Of a DNA stretch of 46,093 bases, positions 6,119 to 12,938 are shown in pieces (positions within the stretch are counted from its first letter, which is position 1; every line of letters starts with the position of its first letter). The DNA is from ZC4RG30 sp039932715 (lineage in GTDB: Bacteria > Pseudomonadota > Gammaproteobacteria > Steroidobacterales > Steroidobacteraceae). The translations under genes were made by a program, and so were the position numbers. The stretch covers positions 1 to 46,093 of the forward strand of contig JBDTPN010000026.1 in assembly GCA_039932715.1 (NCBI GenBank), written 5' to 3'. The notes beneath the pieces are model-generated. The model was not told the origin of the DNA and ran no database searches. It was given only the letters and a program-made list of their open reading frames with translations.

Positions 6119-6439
6119 TTGCGCAACAAGTTGAGTCAGCGCCTTCGCAGCCTCGGAGTTGAGGAGCGAGCTTGGCCAGGGCGAGATGACGGTTTCGCCT
6201 CCCTTCTTTTTCAAGGTAGGGAATTTGCCCACTTCCATACGGATTGCGAAATCGACGTCCGACTCGGCAAGGATGTAATCAAGCGTGAGTGCCTGGTCCA
6301 TCCACGAGATTCGCGGGTGCACCCGGATCGCGCGAAAGGGTCTCCTTGGTACGAGATGAAAATATCTACGGGTTCAGATGTGGATGAAGCTGTGCGACTC
6401 GTCGAACTGGCGGTGCGCGGCCTAAAGTCAAAGAAGTGA
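6110..6439 (+). CDS. DUF5519 (luciferase-like) family protein
   Basis: A 109-residue protein. Signature stretches are FAHFHTDCEIDVRLGKDVIK and HPDRAKGSPWYEMKISTG, followed by a helix DEAVRLVELAVRGLKSKK, as in small DUF5519 (PF17648) proteins. These derive their nickname from a luciferase relation but have no established enzyme activity. The best start codons (ATG 6092 or 6110) lie in or next to the attC half-arm, so the N-terminus was probably remodelled when the site decayed. The next gene follows after 3 bases and is likely co-transcribed. Confidence 0.65.
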   Translation: MHALRNKLSQRLRSLGVEERAWPGRDDGFASLLFQGREFAHFHTDCEIDVRLGKDVIKRECLVHPRDSRVHPDRAKGSPWYEMKISTGSDVDEAVRLVELAVRGLKSKK

Positions 6440-6442
6440 CCT

Positions 6443-6856
6443 GTGCTCATTCCTCACACTACTGAGAAGGATCCGAAGACGTGGACGCTGGAGCTGCTTC
6501 TGGGTCTGTATCTTGGGGCGAGCCTCCTTCACTTCAGCCATAACGCAGAGTACGTCCATACCTATCCCAATTTGCCCGCTTGGGTCACCCGATCCAGCGT
6601 GTATGCGACCTGGCTCGGAATTACGGCCGTCGGACTACTGGGGTACATCCTCTATCAGCACAGGCAGAGCTGGATGGGTCTGCTTCTTCTATGCCTCTAC
6701 GCTGCCGTGGGCCTGGACGGATTGTTGCACTACACGTTGGCGCCGATGGCAGCGCATACCCACGGCATGAACGTCACCATCTGGTTCGAGGTAGTGGTGG
6801 CATCTGCTCTACTGTCGTACCTGGTGTTCACAGCAAGAAGGCACTTCGCCAAGTGA
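6443..6856 (+). CDS. Four-helix membrane protein
   Basis: A 137-residue inner-membrane protein with GTG start 6443, three bases after the previous stop. Predicted spans are about 14-33, 51-70, 77-96 and 109-129. Polar residues between spans include HFSHNAEYVHTYPNLPAW and HYTLAPMAAHTHGMN, which are rich in His and Tyr and could bind a metal or haem. I do not recognise a named family. An attC half follows its stop, so it is the terminal gene of its cassette. Confidence 0.65.
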   Translation: MLIPHTTEKDPKTWTLELLLGLYLGASLLHFSHNAEYVHTYPNLPAWVTRSSVYATWLGITAVGLLGYILYQHRQSWMGLLLLCLYAAVGLDGLLHYTLAPMAAHTHGMNVTIWFEVVVASALLSYLVFTARRHFAK

Positions 6857-6866
6857 AGGCACTGCC

Positions 6867-6893
6867 GCCCAACACTCACCGCAGCGGCCGTCT
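6867..6893 (+). other. attC left half
   Basis: R'' core GCCCAAC (6867-6873) followed by ACTCACCGCAGCGGCCGTC, which matches the arm of other sites. The right half is missing. The next gene begins 40 bases later. Confidence 0.55.
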
Positions 6894-6912
6894 TTGATAC
6901 GATGGAGAAACC

Positions 6913-7320
6913 ATGACAATCACCGTCGAGACTGTCGTTCATGCCAAAGTTGATGATGTGTGGAGGGCGTACACCTCTCCAACCGACATAGTAAAGTGGA
7001 ACGCTGCTTCCGATGACTGGCATACAACCAAAGCGACCGTAGATCTGCGCGTGGGTGGTGCCTTCTCGTCGCGAATGGAGGCCAAGGACGGAAGCTTCGG
7101 GTTTGACTTCGCAGGAACCTATGTCGAGGTTATTCCGAACCAACGCCTCGACTACTCGTTCGGAGAAAGAGTCGCCAGAGTCGACTTCTCCGAGGTTTCG
7201 GAAGGGGTACGCGTAGCGGTAACGTTTGACGCTGAAACGACGCTTTCGATTGAGCAGCAGCAGAGCGGTTGGCAGGCAATCCTGAACAACTTCAAACGTC
7301 ATGTTGAGAGTTGCGCTTAG
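6913..7320 (+). CDS. SRPBCC (AHSA1-type) protein
   Basis: A 135-residue START/Bet v1-like protein. ATG 6913 follows GGAGA. Signature parts are ITVETVVHAKVDDVWRAYTS, DIVKWNAASDDWHTT, DLRVGGAFSSRMEAKDGS, FDFAGTYVEVIPNQRLDYSF, and the closing helix SGWQAILNNFKRHVES. The fold encloses a hydrophobic cavity. Members bind lipids or small aromatics, or act like Hsp90 co-chaperones. No ligand can be named. The stop overlaps a degenerate attC. Confidence 0.85.
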   Translation: MTITVETVVHAKVDDVWRAYTSPTDIVKWNAASDDWHTTKATVDLRVGGAFSSRMEAKDGSFGFDFAGTYVEVIPNQRLDYSFGERVARVDFSEVSEGVRVAVTFDAETTLSIEQQQSGWQAILNNFKRHVESCA

Positions 7321-7352
7321 CATCGTCCACCCGCTGATAGAGTCCGTTAGGC
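7315..7352 (+). other. Short attC
   Basis: A clear R' core GTTAGGC (7346-7352) preceded by CCGCTGATAGAGTCC. The only R''-like candidate is GCTTAGC (7315-7321), which overlaps the stop of the upstream gene. At 38 bases the site is much shorter than normal. Confidence 0.5.
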
Positions 7353-7457
7353 GGCGCTGAAGCTTTGCCGTTATGGTGCACCCTTGCAAAGCAGGGAATG
7401 TGGCAATATCAATCACTGCCGCGACCGCGCAATTCACCGAGGCGTTCTCGCATGCCG

Positions 7458-7706
7458 ATGCAACCGCGCTACTGGTTTGCCGCCAAGCGATATGGATGGG
7501 GATGGGGCCTGCCCCTGCGATGGGAGGGGTGGGTTACTTTGTGCGTGTTTCTGACCCTGGTAGCCATTGCGGGCGTAAAGTCGATGCCGCAGAGACCCAT
7601 GCTCTTTGTGCTGCTCGTATCCATTGCTACCGCGCTTCTCGTCCTGGTCTGCTATCTAAAAGGTGAGCCTCCCAAGTGGCGTTGGGGCGGCAAGTACGGG
7701 GCCTAG
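7458..7706 (+). CDS. Small two-helix membrane protein
   Basis: An 82-residue protein, MQPRYWFAAKRYGWGWGLP then WEGWVTLCVFLTLVAIAG. Two spans (about 22-41 and 48-66) and a C-terminal GEPPKWRWGGKYG follow. The aromatic amphipathic start and the PP-W-R-W-G end recur in a widespread group of proteobacterial membrane proteins of unknown function. The frame is open upstream to 7365 (TTG), but conservation as I recall it begins at MQPRYW, hence the start chosen. ATG 7452 is an alternative. Confidence 0.6.
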   Translation: MQPRYWFAAKRYGWGWGLPLRWEGWVTLCVFLTLVAIAGVKSMPQRPMLFVLLVSIATALLVLVCYLKGEPPKWRWGGKYGA

Positions 7707-7712
7707 GAATAC

Positions 7713-7794
7713 GCGCAACAAATCGCTGGAGCGAGGCCGTGAACGACAAAGTGCTTTGTCATGTGTGCCGTGCCCGGCCAATGCGCCTGAACAA
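7713..7794 (+). other. Degenerate attC (left half)
   Basis: GCGCAAC (7713-7719) is followed by AAATCGCTGGAGCGAGGCCG, almost the same as the arm of the complete site at 1360, including the GTGAACGA and AAGTGCT blocks after it. The right half and R' cannot be recognised before the next ATG. Confidence 0.5.
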
Positions 7795-8193
7795 ATGAAC
7801 GATCTCAGCGCAACACCCGTATTTTTCGTCCAGGACACGCCGCGAGCCGTGGAGTTCTATACCAGTGTTCTCGGGTTCAACCTGGACTGGACGTACGAGG
7901 AGGATGGTCGGCCCTATGTAGTGCAGGTCAGTCTTCTGGGGCTCCAGATCATTCTCAATCAGAAGGAAAACTCCACTGACGTACGTCCCGGCCACGGACG
8001 CGTCTTTGTTGGCCTCGACGATGTCCAAAGTGAGGCCATATTGCGGCACGTCCAGAGCAGGCGGATCGCTGCCGCATACACGCAGTGGGGTGCCCCCACC
8101 ATGGCCATTTATGACCTGGATAGGAATGAGATTTACATCTGGCTATCAGACGCGGAGCGAGTTAAGTGGCAGGCGCGATTCCTGCCCACTTGA
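7795..8193 (+). CDS. VOC/bleomycin-resistance-like protein
   Basis: A 132-residue single-domain VOC protein. Typical segments are ATPVFFVQDTPRAVEFYTSV, LGFNLDWTY, VVQVSLLGLQIILNQKEN, GRVFVGLDDVQSEAILRHVQ, and APTMAIYDLDRNEIYIWLSD. Length and the repeated FFV..D.P-AVEFY pattern fit the bleomycin/glyoxalase superfamily, but drug binding cannot be assumed. It lies between a decayed attC and a DUF1772 gene. Two-domain dimers of such proteins usually bind small ligands at the subunit interface. Confidence 0.85.
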   Translation: MNDLSATPVFFVQDTPRAVEFYTSVLGFNLDWTYEEDGRPYVVQVSLLGLQIILNQKENSTDVRPGHGRVFVGLDDVQSEAILRHVQSRRIAAAYTQWGAPTMAIYDLDRNEIYIWLSDAERVKWQARFLPT

Positions 8194-8280
8194 CGGCCTT
8201 CGCCCGCTGTCAAGAGGACAGGTATTGGATGATCTTGCCGTCGCGAAATACGAAACCATCTGCAAATGGCAGGCTACTGT

Positions 8281-8781
8281 ATGCAATTACCTCGAGAACT
8301 CATTGTCATGGTCGCCGCCGCCGCAGTATGTCTGCTTCTCGGTGCAGCAATTTACGAGTCTATAGTCATGGCGCCAAACTATATCTTCAGCCTGGCGTCG
8401 CTGGAACATGCGCGAGGCTTTCTCGTTACCGCCACCCCTGGCAGCTTCTTCCGCAAGGTGTCGCCCGCCGTGCAGTTGTTCCTGTTTGTGTCGGTGCTGA
8501 TCTCGTGGCGTGCGAAACCGCCCCGCATCCGATGGCTTCTCCTCGTCGCCTTATGCGCTGCGATAGCTACCGACGTCATCACGTTCACCTTTCACTATCC
8601 TCGAAACGACATCCTGTTTGTTGCGCCACTTGATCCTCCAGCCGCGGAACTTCGTCGCATAGCCCAGGAGTGGGCATGGGGGAATTACCTCAGGATAGGC
8701 TTGCTATGTGTGGCGGCCGTCACTACGTTTGCTGCCCTGAAGATGCTTCTACGACCTCTGTCGCCTGATATACGCCGTTAG
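8281..8781 (+). CDS. DUF1772-like four-helix membrane protein
   Basis: A 166-residue inner-membrane protein (ATG 8281; ATG 8266 is possible). Spans are about 9-28, 63-78, 85-105 and 137-157. The LLLGAAIYESIVMAPNY stretch after the first span and the late EWAWGNYLRIGLL resemble DUF1772 proteins, whose function is unknown. The last codons (LSPDIRR) run through a collapsed attC whose R' core supplies the TAG stop, so the natural C-terminus may have been altered. Confidence 0.65.
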   Translation: MQLPRELIVMVAAAAVCLLLGAAIYESIVMAPNYIFSLASLEHARGFLVTATPGSFFRKVSPAVQLFLFVSVLISWRAKPPRIRWLLLVALCAAIATDVITFTFHYPRNDILFVAPLDPPAAELRRIAQEWAWGNYLRIGLLCVAAVTTFAALKMLLRPLSPDIRR

Positions 8782-8783
8782 AT
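8763..8783 (+). other. Collapsed attC (21 bases)
   Basis: GCCTGAT (8763-8769) and GTTAGAT (8777-8783), nearly abutting. The R' core matches GTTRRRY exactly. This is the last convincing attC element in the window. Confidence 0.5.
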
Positions 8784-8907
8784 GCCAGGGAGACATGGCG
8801 ACGGTCAGGCGAATGGACAATGTAGGCATAGAGCTTCCGCGGTCTGCCTGGAGATAAGGTTGAGCGCCTTCGCTCGAAGCCCAATAAGTGACTGACAGGA
8901 CGGATGT

Positions 8908-9330
8908 ATGGACCAAACAATTATCTTCAAGCCCTTTCTTGCGACCATGTTCCTGACGTTCGTGGTGTGGACATACATGTACGGGCGCCGGTTGCCGTTC
9001 ATCTTCGCCAACAGGCTCGATCCGAAGCAAATGACTCCACAAGAACTCGCGCGGCTGTCTCCACCCCAGGTCGCCAACCCGTCTGACAACCTCAAGAATC
9101 TCTTTGAGCTGCCTACGGTCTTCTATGCCGTTGTGCTCTATCTATTCGCGACCGGAAAAGTGGACGTCGCCTACGTGGGCGCCGCGTGGACCTTCTTCTT
9201 GTTTCGGGCGCTGCATAGCGTGGTGCATTGCAGCTTTAACTCTATACCCCTGAGATTCTCCCTCTATGTGATCTCCGCCGCAGCCTTGTGGTTCATGATC
9301 TTGAGGGCCGCGATTGCGGCTTTCGTCTGA
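8908..9330 (+). CDS. MAPEG-family membrane protein
   Basis: A 140-residue inner-membrane protein with four spans (about 7-24, 70-88, 92-110, 117-137). MAPEG hallmarks are the first-span end WTYMYGRR, the loop NPSDNLKNLFELPTVFYAV leading into span two, and WTFFLFRALHSVVHCSFNS before span four. MAPEG members in eukaryotes are glutathione-dependent enzymes of eicosanoid metabolism. Bacterial ones are mostly uncharacterised and possibly act in detoxification. No attC separates it from the following gene (13-base gap). Confidence 0.8.
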   Translation: MDQTIIFKPFLATMFLTFVVWTYMYGRRLPFIFANRLDPKQMTPQELARLSPPQVANPSDNLKNLFELPTVFYAVVLYLFATGKVDVAYVGAAWTFFLFRALHSVVHCSFNSIPLRFSLYVISAAALWFMILRAAIAAFV

Positions 9331-9343
9331 AGGCCTGCTGTAG

Positions 9344-10375
9344 GTGATATTGCGCATCCGCGCCGCACAAGCCGACGAAGCGGGGCTCTTGTCCCAGCTT
9401 GCGATGGATTCCAAGACCTCCTGGGGGTACGCCCCTGATGTTATGGAGGCGTGGCGTTCTGACCTGACCATCACACCCGATGCGATCGCTGCTCACTTGG
9501 TCTACGTAGCGGAGGAGCACGGAATGGTTGTGGGCTTCTACATGTTGCAAGCCGCGGGCCCAACATGGGTGCTGGAACATTTGTGGGTTCGGCCTGATCG
9601 GATGCGACGGGGAGTGGGGTCACAGATGCTTCAAAGCGTCCTGTCCACGGCAAACCATTCAGGCCTCTCCCGCGTTCACGTGGCGGCCGATCCAAATGCA
9701 GCGGGTTTCTACGAGCGACAAGGCGGAGTGCGCGCCGGATCCAGGCCGGCACCCATTCCCGGGATGCCAGACAGGGTGATATCGCATTTCACTTTTGAGT
9801 CGCATGGCCGCGCGGGAAGGTCGATCCTGTTACGGGTCACCGCGTGGGGGCTTCGAATTCTCATTCTCGTCGCTGTTGGACTCCTTTGTGGGGTGTCCGG
9901 CTCATTAAGGCCGGCAGTGGCATTTGCTGTGACTTTGGTTCCGGGCATTATTTTCGTGACTGCCTTCTTAACGGGTCATCTACGCTACCCTCCCTTCCTG
10001 AACACCGTATATCCAATAGAACCCGTGATCTATCGTTGGCTGGGAGTCGGGATAGTCAAACGGCTCGTTGCCACGCGCATCTGGCCTGTGTTGGTCGGCG
10101 TTGTGCCACCACCGCGGCCAAAGATCCGCCGTGAGTTCCTTAACTACATTGAAGGCTCAACACAAGGCGCGGAGATAAGTCACTGGGCGACATTCGTCCT
10201 GGCGATCGTCCTTGCTGTGGTCTGTCTGGCAGGTGGCCGGAATATGCTGGCAGTCTGGATCATCGCTTTCAACATTCTGCTGAATGGTTATCCAATCATG
10301 CTCCAACGAGCAAATCGCTGGCGAGTGCAACAACTTCGTGCGGCTCTTGCGCGTGTCGCGCGTGCCAGTAGCTAG
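9344..10375 (+). CDS. GNAT acetyltransferase fused to a CrtO-like membrane acyltransferase domain
   Basis: A 343-residue protein with GTG start 9344. Residues 1-150 form a complete GNAT domain: ILRIRAAQADEAGLLSQLA at the start, VLEHLWVRPDRMRRGVGSQM with the acetyl-CoA loop RRGVGS, and NAAGFYERQGGVRAGSRP near the end. After a short linker the chain becomes a membrane protein (spans about 166-186, 189-206, 283-303, 306-325). The loop NTVYPIEPVIYRWLG and the final NGYPIMLQRANRWR resemble the glycosyl-diaponeurosporenoate acyltransferase (CrtO) group. Both parts normally occur alone. The junction has no attC trace, and the frame is open throughout. The reaction is unknown. Confidence 0.7.
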   Translation: MILRIRAAQADEAGLLSQLAMDSKTSWGYAPDVMEAWRSDLTITPDAIAAHLVYVAEEHGMVVGFYMLQAAGPTWVLEHLWVRPDRMRRGVGSQMLQSVLSTANHSGLSRVHVAADPNAAGFYERQGGVRAGSRPAPIPGMPDRVISHFTFESHGRAGRSILLRVTAWGLRILILVAVGLLCGVSGSLRPAVAFAVTLVPGIIFVTAFLTGHLRYPPFLNTVYPIEPVIYRWLGVGIVKRLVATRIWPVLVGVVPPPRPKIRREFLNYIEGSTQGAEISHWATFVLAIVLAVVCLAGGRNMLAVWIIAFNILLNGYPIMLQRANRWRVQQLRAALARVARASS

Positions 10376-10393
10376 GCATTCAAAGGTGGCATC

Positions 10394-10768
10394 ATGTTTG
10401 ATCACGTCAAGATCGGAGTCAGCGACTTCACATCAAGCAAGGCGTTCTTCCTCAAGGCGCTCGCACCGCTGGGCGTAAGTGTAGTCTCGGAGGGGCCGCC
10501 AACCTACGGCGTAGAGATGTGCCAACAAGGCGGCAAGGTTTCATTTTGTCTTTTCCAAACCGAGGAAAAGCCGGCGCACCTACACCTTGCGTTCGCGGCC
10601 GAAAATCGCCAGCAAGTCGAGGCCTTCTATCGCGCCGCCCTGCAGGTGGGTGGCAGGGACAATGGTGCCCCCGACCTGCGCCCCAATTACCACGCCAACT
10701 ACTATGCAGCTTTCGTCATTGGCCCTGACGGACACAATATAGAAGTGGTTTGCCACTCTGCCATCTAG
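10394..10768 (+). CDS. VOC/glyoxalase-like protein
   Basis: A 124-residue VOC protein (fourth in the array). It shows MFDHVKIGVSDFTSSKAFFL, EGPPTYGVEMCQQGGKVSFC, HLHLAFAAENRQQVEAFYRA, and the closing NYYAAFVIGPDGHNIEVVCH. The first-strand His and the final Glu sit at usual metal-ligand places. This subgroup is common beside GNAT genes in proteobacterial genomes and is annotated only as VOC. The ligand is unknown. Confidence 0.88.
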   Translation: MFDHVKIGVSDFTSSKAFFLKALAPLGVSVVSEGPPTYGVEMCQQGGKVSFCLFQTEEKPAHLHLAFAAENRQQVEAFYRAALQVGGRDNGAPDLRPNYHANYYAAFVIGPDGHNIEVVCHSAI

Positions 10769-10841
10769 TTCCAACGCAAGGAATCACCAAGACGTCATCA
10801 ATGACGGATCGTGTGCTGGAATTTGAAGAGGTGCCGTAGGG
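10769..10841 (+). other. Possible heavily degenerated attC
   Basis: TTCCAAC (10769-10775) and GTAGGGC (10835-10841, followed by GGAGTCC) stand at plausible attC spacing, but each core carries a mismatch. Chance occurrence cannot be excluded. Confidence 0.25.
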
Positions 10842-10854
10842 CGGAGTCCAACTC

Positions 10855-11255
10855 ATGCGAACGCACGGCACTCTGACGAAGTGGAACGACGACCGGGGCT
10901 TCGGCTTTATCACGCCGGCCAAGGGAACCGGAGATCTCTTCGTCCGCATTTCCGTGTTTCCACGAGCCTTAATGATCCCTGGCTTCGCGGCGCGCTCTCG
11001 CTTCTGGCCATTGCAGGCATTGGCATATACGGTTACACGCAATACGACAAGCGCATCTCTCCAGCAGAGATATCTGGCCCGGACGCGCCTACGCAACTTG
11101 CGCCGCCAGTTTCTCAATACTCTTGTGACGGGCGCACAATGTGCTCGCAGATGAAATCTTGCGCTGAAGCCACGTACTTCATTCGAAATTGCCCGAATAC
11201 CAAGATGGACGGAGATAGTGACGGCGTGCCGTGCGAGTCACAGTGGTGCAACTGA
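10855..11255 (+). pseudogene. Cold-shock/Excalibur protein gene, internally deleted and frameshifted
   Basis: The first 110 bases encode a cold-shock domain start (MRTHGTLTKWNDDRGFGFIT followed by PAKGTGDLFVR). A different frame from about 10,965 then gives a membrane span (LRGALSLLAIAGIGIYGYTQ) and an Excalibur domain (YSCDGRTMCSQMKSCAEATY, then the calcium loop DGDSDGVPCESQWC). Intact proteins of this layout carry the rest of the cold-shock domain and a linker between these parts. A deletion of roughly that linker with a frame change therefore broke the gene. The first frame alone would make 99 residues of nonsense after VFP. Confidence 0.7.
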
Positions 11256-11276
11256 AAACGCGATGAACAGGTAGGA

Positions 11277-12410
11277 CTGAACCGACACCAAGCTGCACCA
11301 ACGCCGCCTTCCGCCGCGATAGCTGAGCCTTCAATATTTGCCCTTCCTGCGAAGAGCAAGTACCCATGGGGAGCTGCACTGTCTACCGAACTACGAGGGC
11401 TGCGCTACGTATCCAATAGCTCCGCGGGTATCAGCCGTCAGCGCAAGGGCAGGGGATCAAAACCAAAGTTCATCTATCGGGCCGCCAATGGTAGGCAGAT
11501 CAAGGACAAGGACACTCTTGCCCGGATTCGCGCTTTGGCTATACCCCCGGCATATGAAGATGTTTGGATTTGCCCTAATCCACGCGGGCACTTGCAAGCG
11601 ACTGGTCGTGATGCCCGAGGTCGCAAACAATACCGCTATCACCCCAAGTGGCGGACCAACAAGGATGAGATCAAGCATGGCCGCATGTACCAGTTCGGTC
11701 GCGCGCTGCCCAAGCTTCGACGAAGCCTGAAGTCGGATCTAAAACAGCCCGGGTTGCCGCGCGAAAAGGTCGTTGCATTGGTGATCAGTCTGATCGATAC
11801 CACCTGTGCACGCGTTGGTAACGGCGAGTACGCACGAACCAACGGCAGCTTCGGCCTTTCCACGCTGCTTGACAGACACGCGCGGATTGCAAGCAATGGC
11901 GCGGGTTCACTGCGCTTTCCGGGGAAAGGAGGCAAGGTTCATGACATTCGGATTCGGGACCGTAAGCTGGCGGGGCTGGTGCGCAAATGCCAGCACCTGC
12001 CGGGCCAGCGACTTTTCCAGTACCTCGATAACGAGGGCCGAAGGCATTCCATAGATTCCGGACAGATCAACAGCTACTTGCACGAACAACTTGGCGGTGA
12101 CTATTCGGCCAAGGATTTTCGTACCTGGCATGCGACGCGTCGAGCATACGAGTTGCTTCAGGACATTGGTCGGCCAGAACCCTTCAGTGAACGTGCCTCC
12201 CGTACGGCTATCGCGCAAGTGGTGGAGCGAGTCGCAGAGGAACTGCGCAACACGCCATCCGTTTGTCGCAAGTCCTACATCAATCCCGTTGTATTGACCG
12301 CTTGGCAGGAGCGTAAGGCCCCGTTCAGCCCAACAAGTGGCAAGCCGGGCAAGAGCGTGGATCCCTTGTTGGCCCTGTTGCGGGGCGCTCATCCTTTGGC
12401 CTTATCGTGA
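11277..12410 (+). CDS. DNA topoisomerase IB
   Basis: A monomeric type IB topoisomerase that relaxes supercoils through a 3'-phosphotyrosine. Homology is clear from LRGLRYVSNSSAG (near 11,388) through LARIRALAIPPAYEDVWICP, GHLQATGRDARGRKQYRYH, LIDTTCARVGNGEYA, FGLSTLLDRHAR, SAKDFRTWHATRRA and CRKSYINPVVL, where the Tyr is the nucleophile. The coding frame is open from 11,256, but the first standard start codon is TTG 11,535, which would cut off the conserved N-terminal sheet. CTG 11,277 is listed as a placeholder start. Either an unusual start is used or the original one was lost at the array boundary. Confidence 0.75.
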   Translation: MNRHQAAPTPPSAAIAEPSIFALPAKSKYPWGAALSTELRGLRYVSNSSAGISRQRKGRGSKPKFIYRAANGRQIKDKDTLARIRALAIPPAYEDVWICPNPRGHLQATGRDARGRKQYRYHPKWRTNKDEIKHGRMYQFGRALPKLRRSLKSDLKQPGLPREKVVALVISLIDTTCARVGNGEYARTNGSFGLSTLLDRHARIASNGAGSLRFPGKGGKVHDIRIRDRKLAGLVRKCQHLPGQRLFQYLDNEGRRHSIDSGQINSYLHEQLGGDYSAKDFRTWHATRRAYELLQDIGRPEPFSERASRTAIAQVVERVAEELRNTPSVCRKSYINPVVLTAWQERKAPFSPTSGKPGKSVDPLLALLRGAHPLALS

Positions 12411-12441
12411 GCGCAACTGATAAAATGCCTCCCTGATACAA

Positions 12442-12453
12442 ATCGACGTCGAT
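12442..12453. promoter_or_regulatory. Perfect palindrome before the cupin gene
   Basis: ATCGACGTCGAT, a 12-base perfect palindrome, lies 5 bases upstream of the cupin ATG (12,459). It occupies the place of the ribosome site and could be an operator. No regulator gene is adjacent, so its role is speculative. Confidence 0.3.
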
Positions 12454-12458
12454 AGATC

Positions 12459-12938
12459 ATGCAAAAAGAAAAAGCTTCAGCGGCAGTTATTGCTGCGGAC
12501 GTTCCCGTTCGGAGCAAGCCCTCTGTGTACCCCGAGCCGTTTGCGTCGCGCATGGCTGGGCGCGCCAAAAGGCAGTTGGGCGAAGCCTTCGGGCTTGCAA
12601 ACTTCGGAGTCAATCTCACAAGCCTGGCACCAGGCGCGTGTTCGGCACTTCGCCATGCACACACGAGGCAGGACGAACTCGTGTACATACTGAGTGGACA
12701 CCCTACGCTTCACACAAACCCTGGGTCGCAGCGCCTCTCCCCGGGAATGTGTGCGGGATTCAAGGCTGGTACCGGAGATGCCCATCGTCTCGTGAACGAG
12801 ACACAAGACGAAGTCACCTATCTGGAGATTGGTGACAGAACCTCTGGAGACGAAGCCAGCTATCCAGACGATGATATCCAGGCGACACTCATTGACGGAA
12901 AGTGGCGATTTACCCACAAGAATGGACTGCCGTACTAG
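12459..12938 (+). CDS. Cupin-domain protein
   Basis: A 159-residue single-cupin protein. Motif 1 is represented by CSALRHAHTRQDELVYILSG (His-x-His then Glu), motif 2 by GTGDAHRLVNETQDEVTYLE (Gly, His, Asn). Together they bind one metal ion. The pattern is that of small cupins which act as isomerases, sugar-binding proteins or sensors. An exact role cannot be assigned. The stop (12,936-12,938) overlaps the possible GTG start of the next gene by one base, suggesting coupled translation. Confidence 0.85.
   Translation: MQKEKASAAVIAADVPVRSKPSVYPEPFASRMAGRAKRQLGEAFGLANFGVNLTSLAPGACSALRHAHTRQDELVYILSGHPTLHTNPGSQRLSPGMCAGFKAGTGDAHRLVNETQDEVTYLEIGDRTSGDEASYPDDDIQATLIDGKWRFTHKNGLPY

Larger units (their letters stand above)
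290..10841 (+). mobile_element. Integron-type gene-cassette array lacking an integrase (CALIN-like)
   Basis: About eighteen small unrelated genes, all on the + strand, are punctuated by attC-type sites. Each site opens with an R'' core (consensus GCCTAAC) followed by an arm resembling AATCACATGCAGCGG, and closes with an R' core (consensus GTTAGGC). Five sites are complete. The rest are halves or collapsed remnants. Recognisable sites end near 8,783, and one weak candidate lies at 10,769-10,841. Neither end shows an intI gene, an attI site or an obvious Pc promoter. The array is therefore either the distal part of a sedentary chromosomal integron or an orphan cassette cluster. Cassette genes look less GC-rich than the operons after 24 kb. 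Confidence 0.82.

Noticed and set aside
7795..8193. Bleomycin-resistance gene
   Set aside because: The VOC fold alone does not show drug binding. No bleomycin-specific residues can be confirmed by eye.
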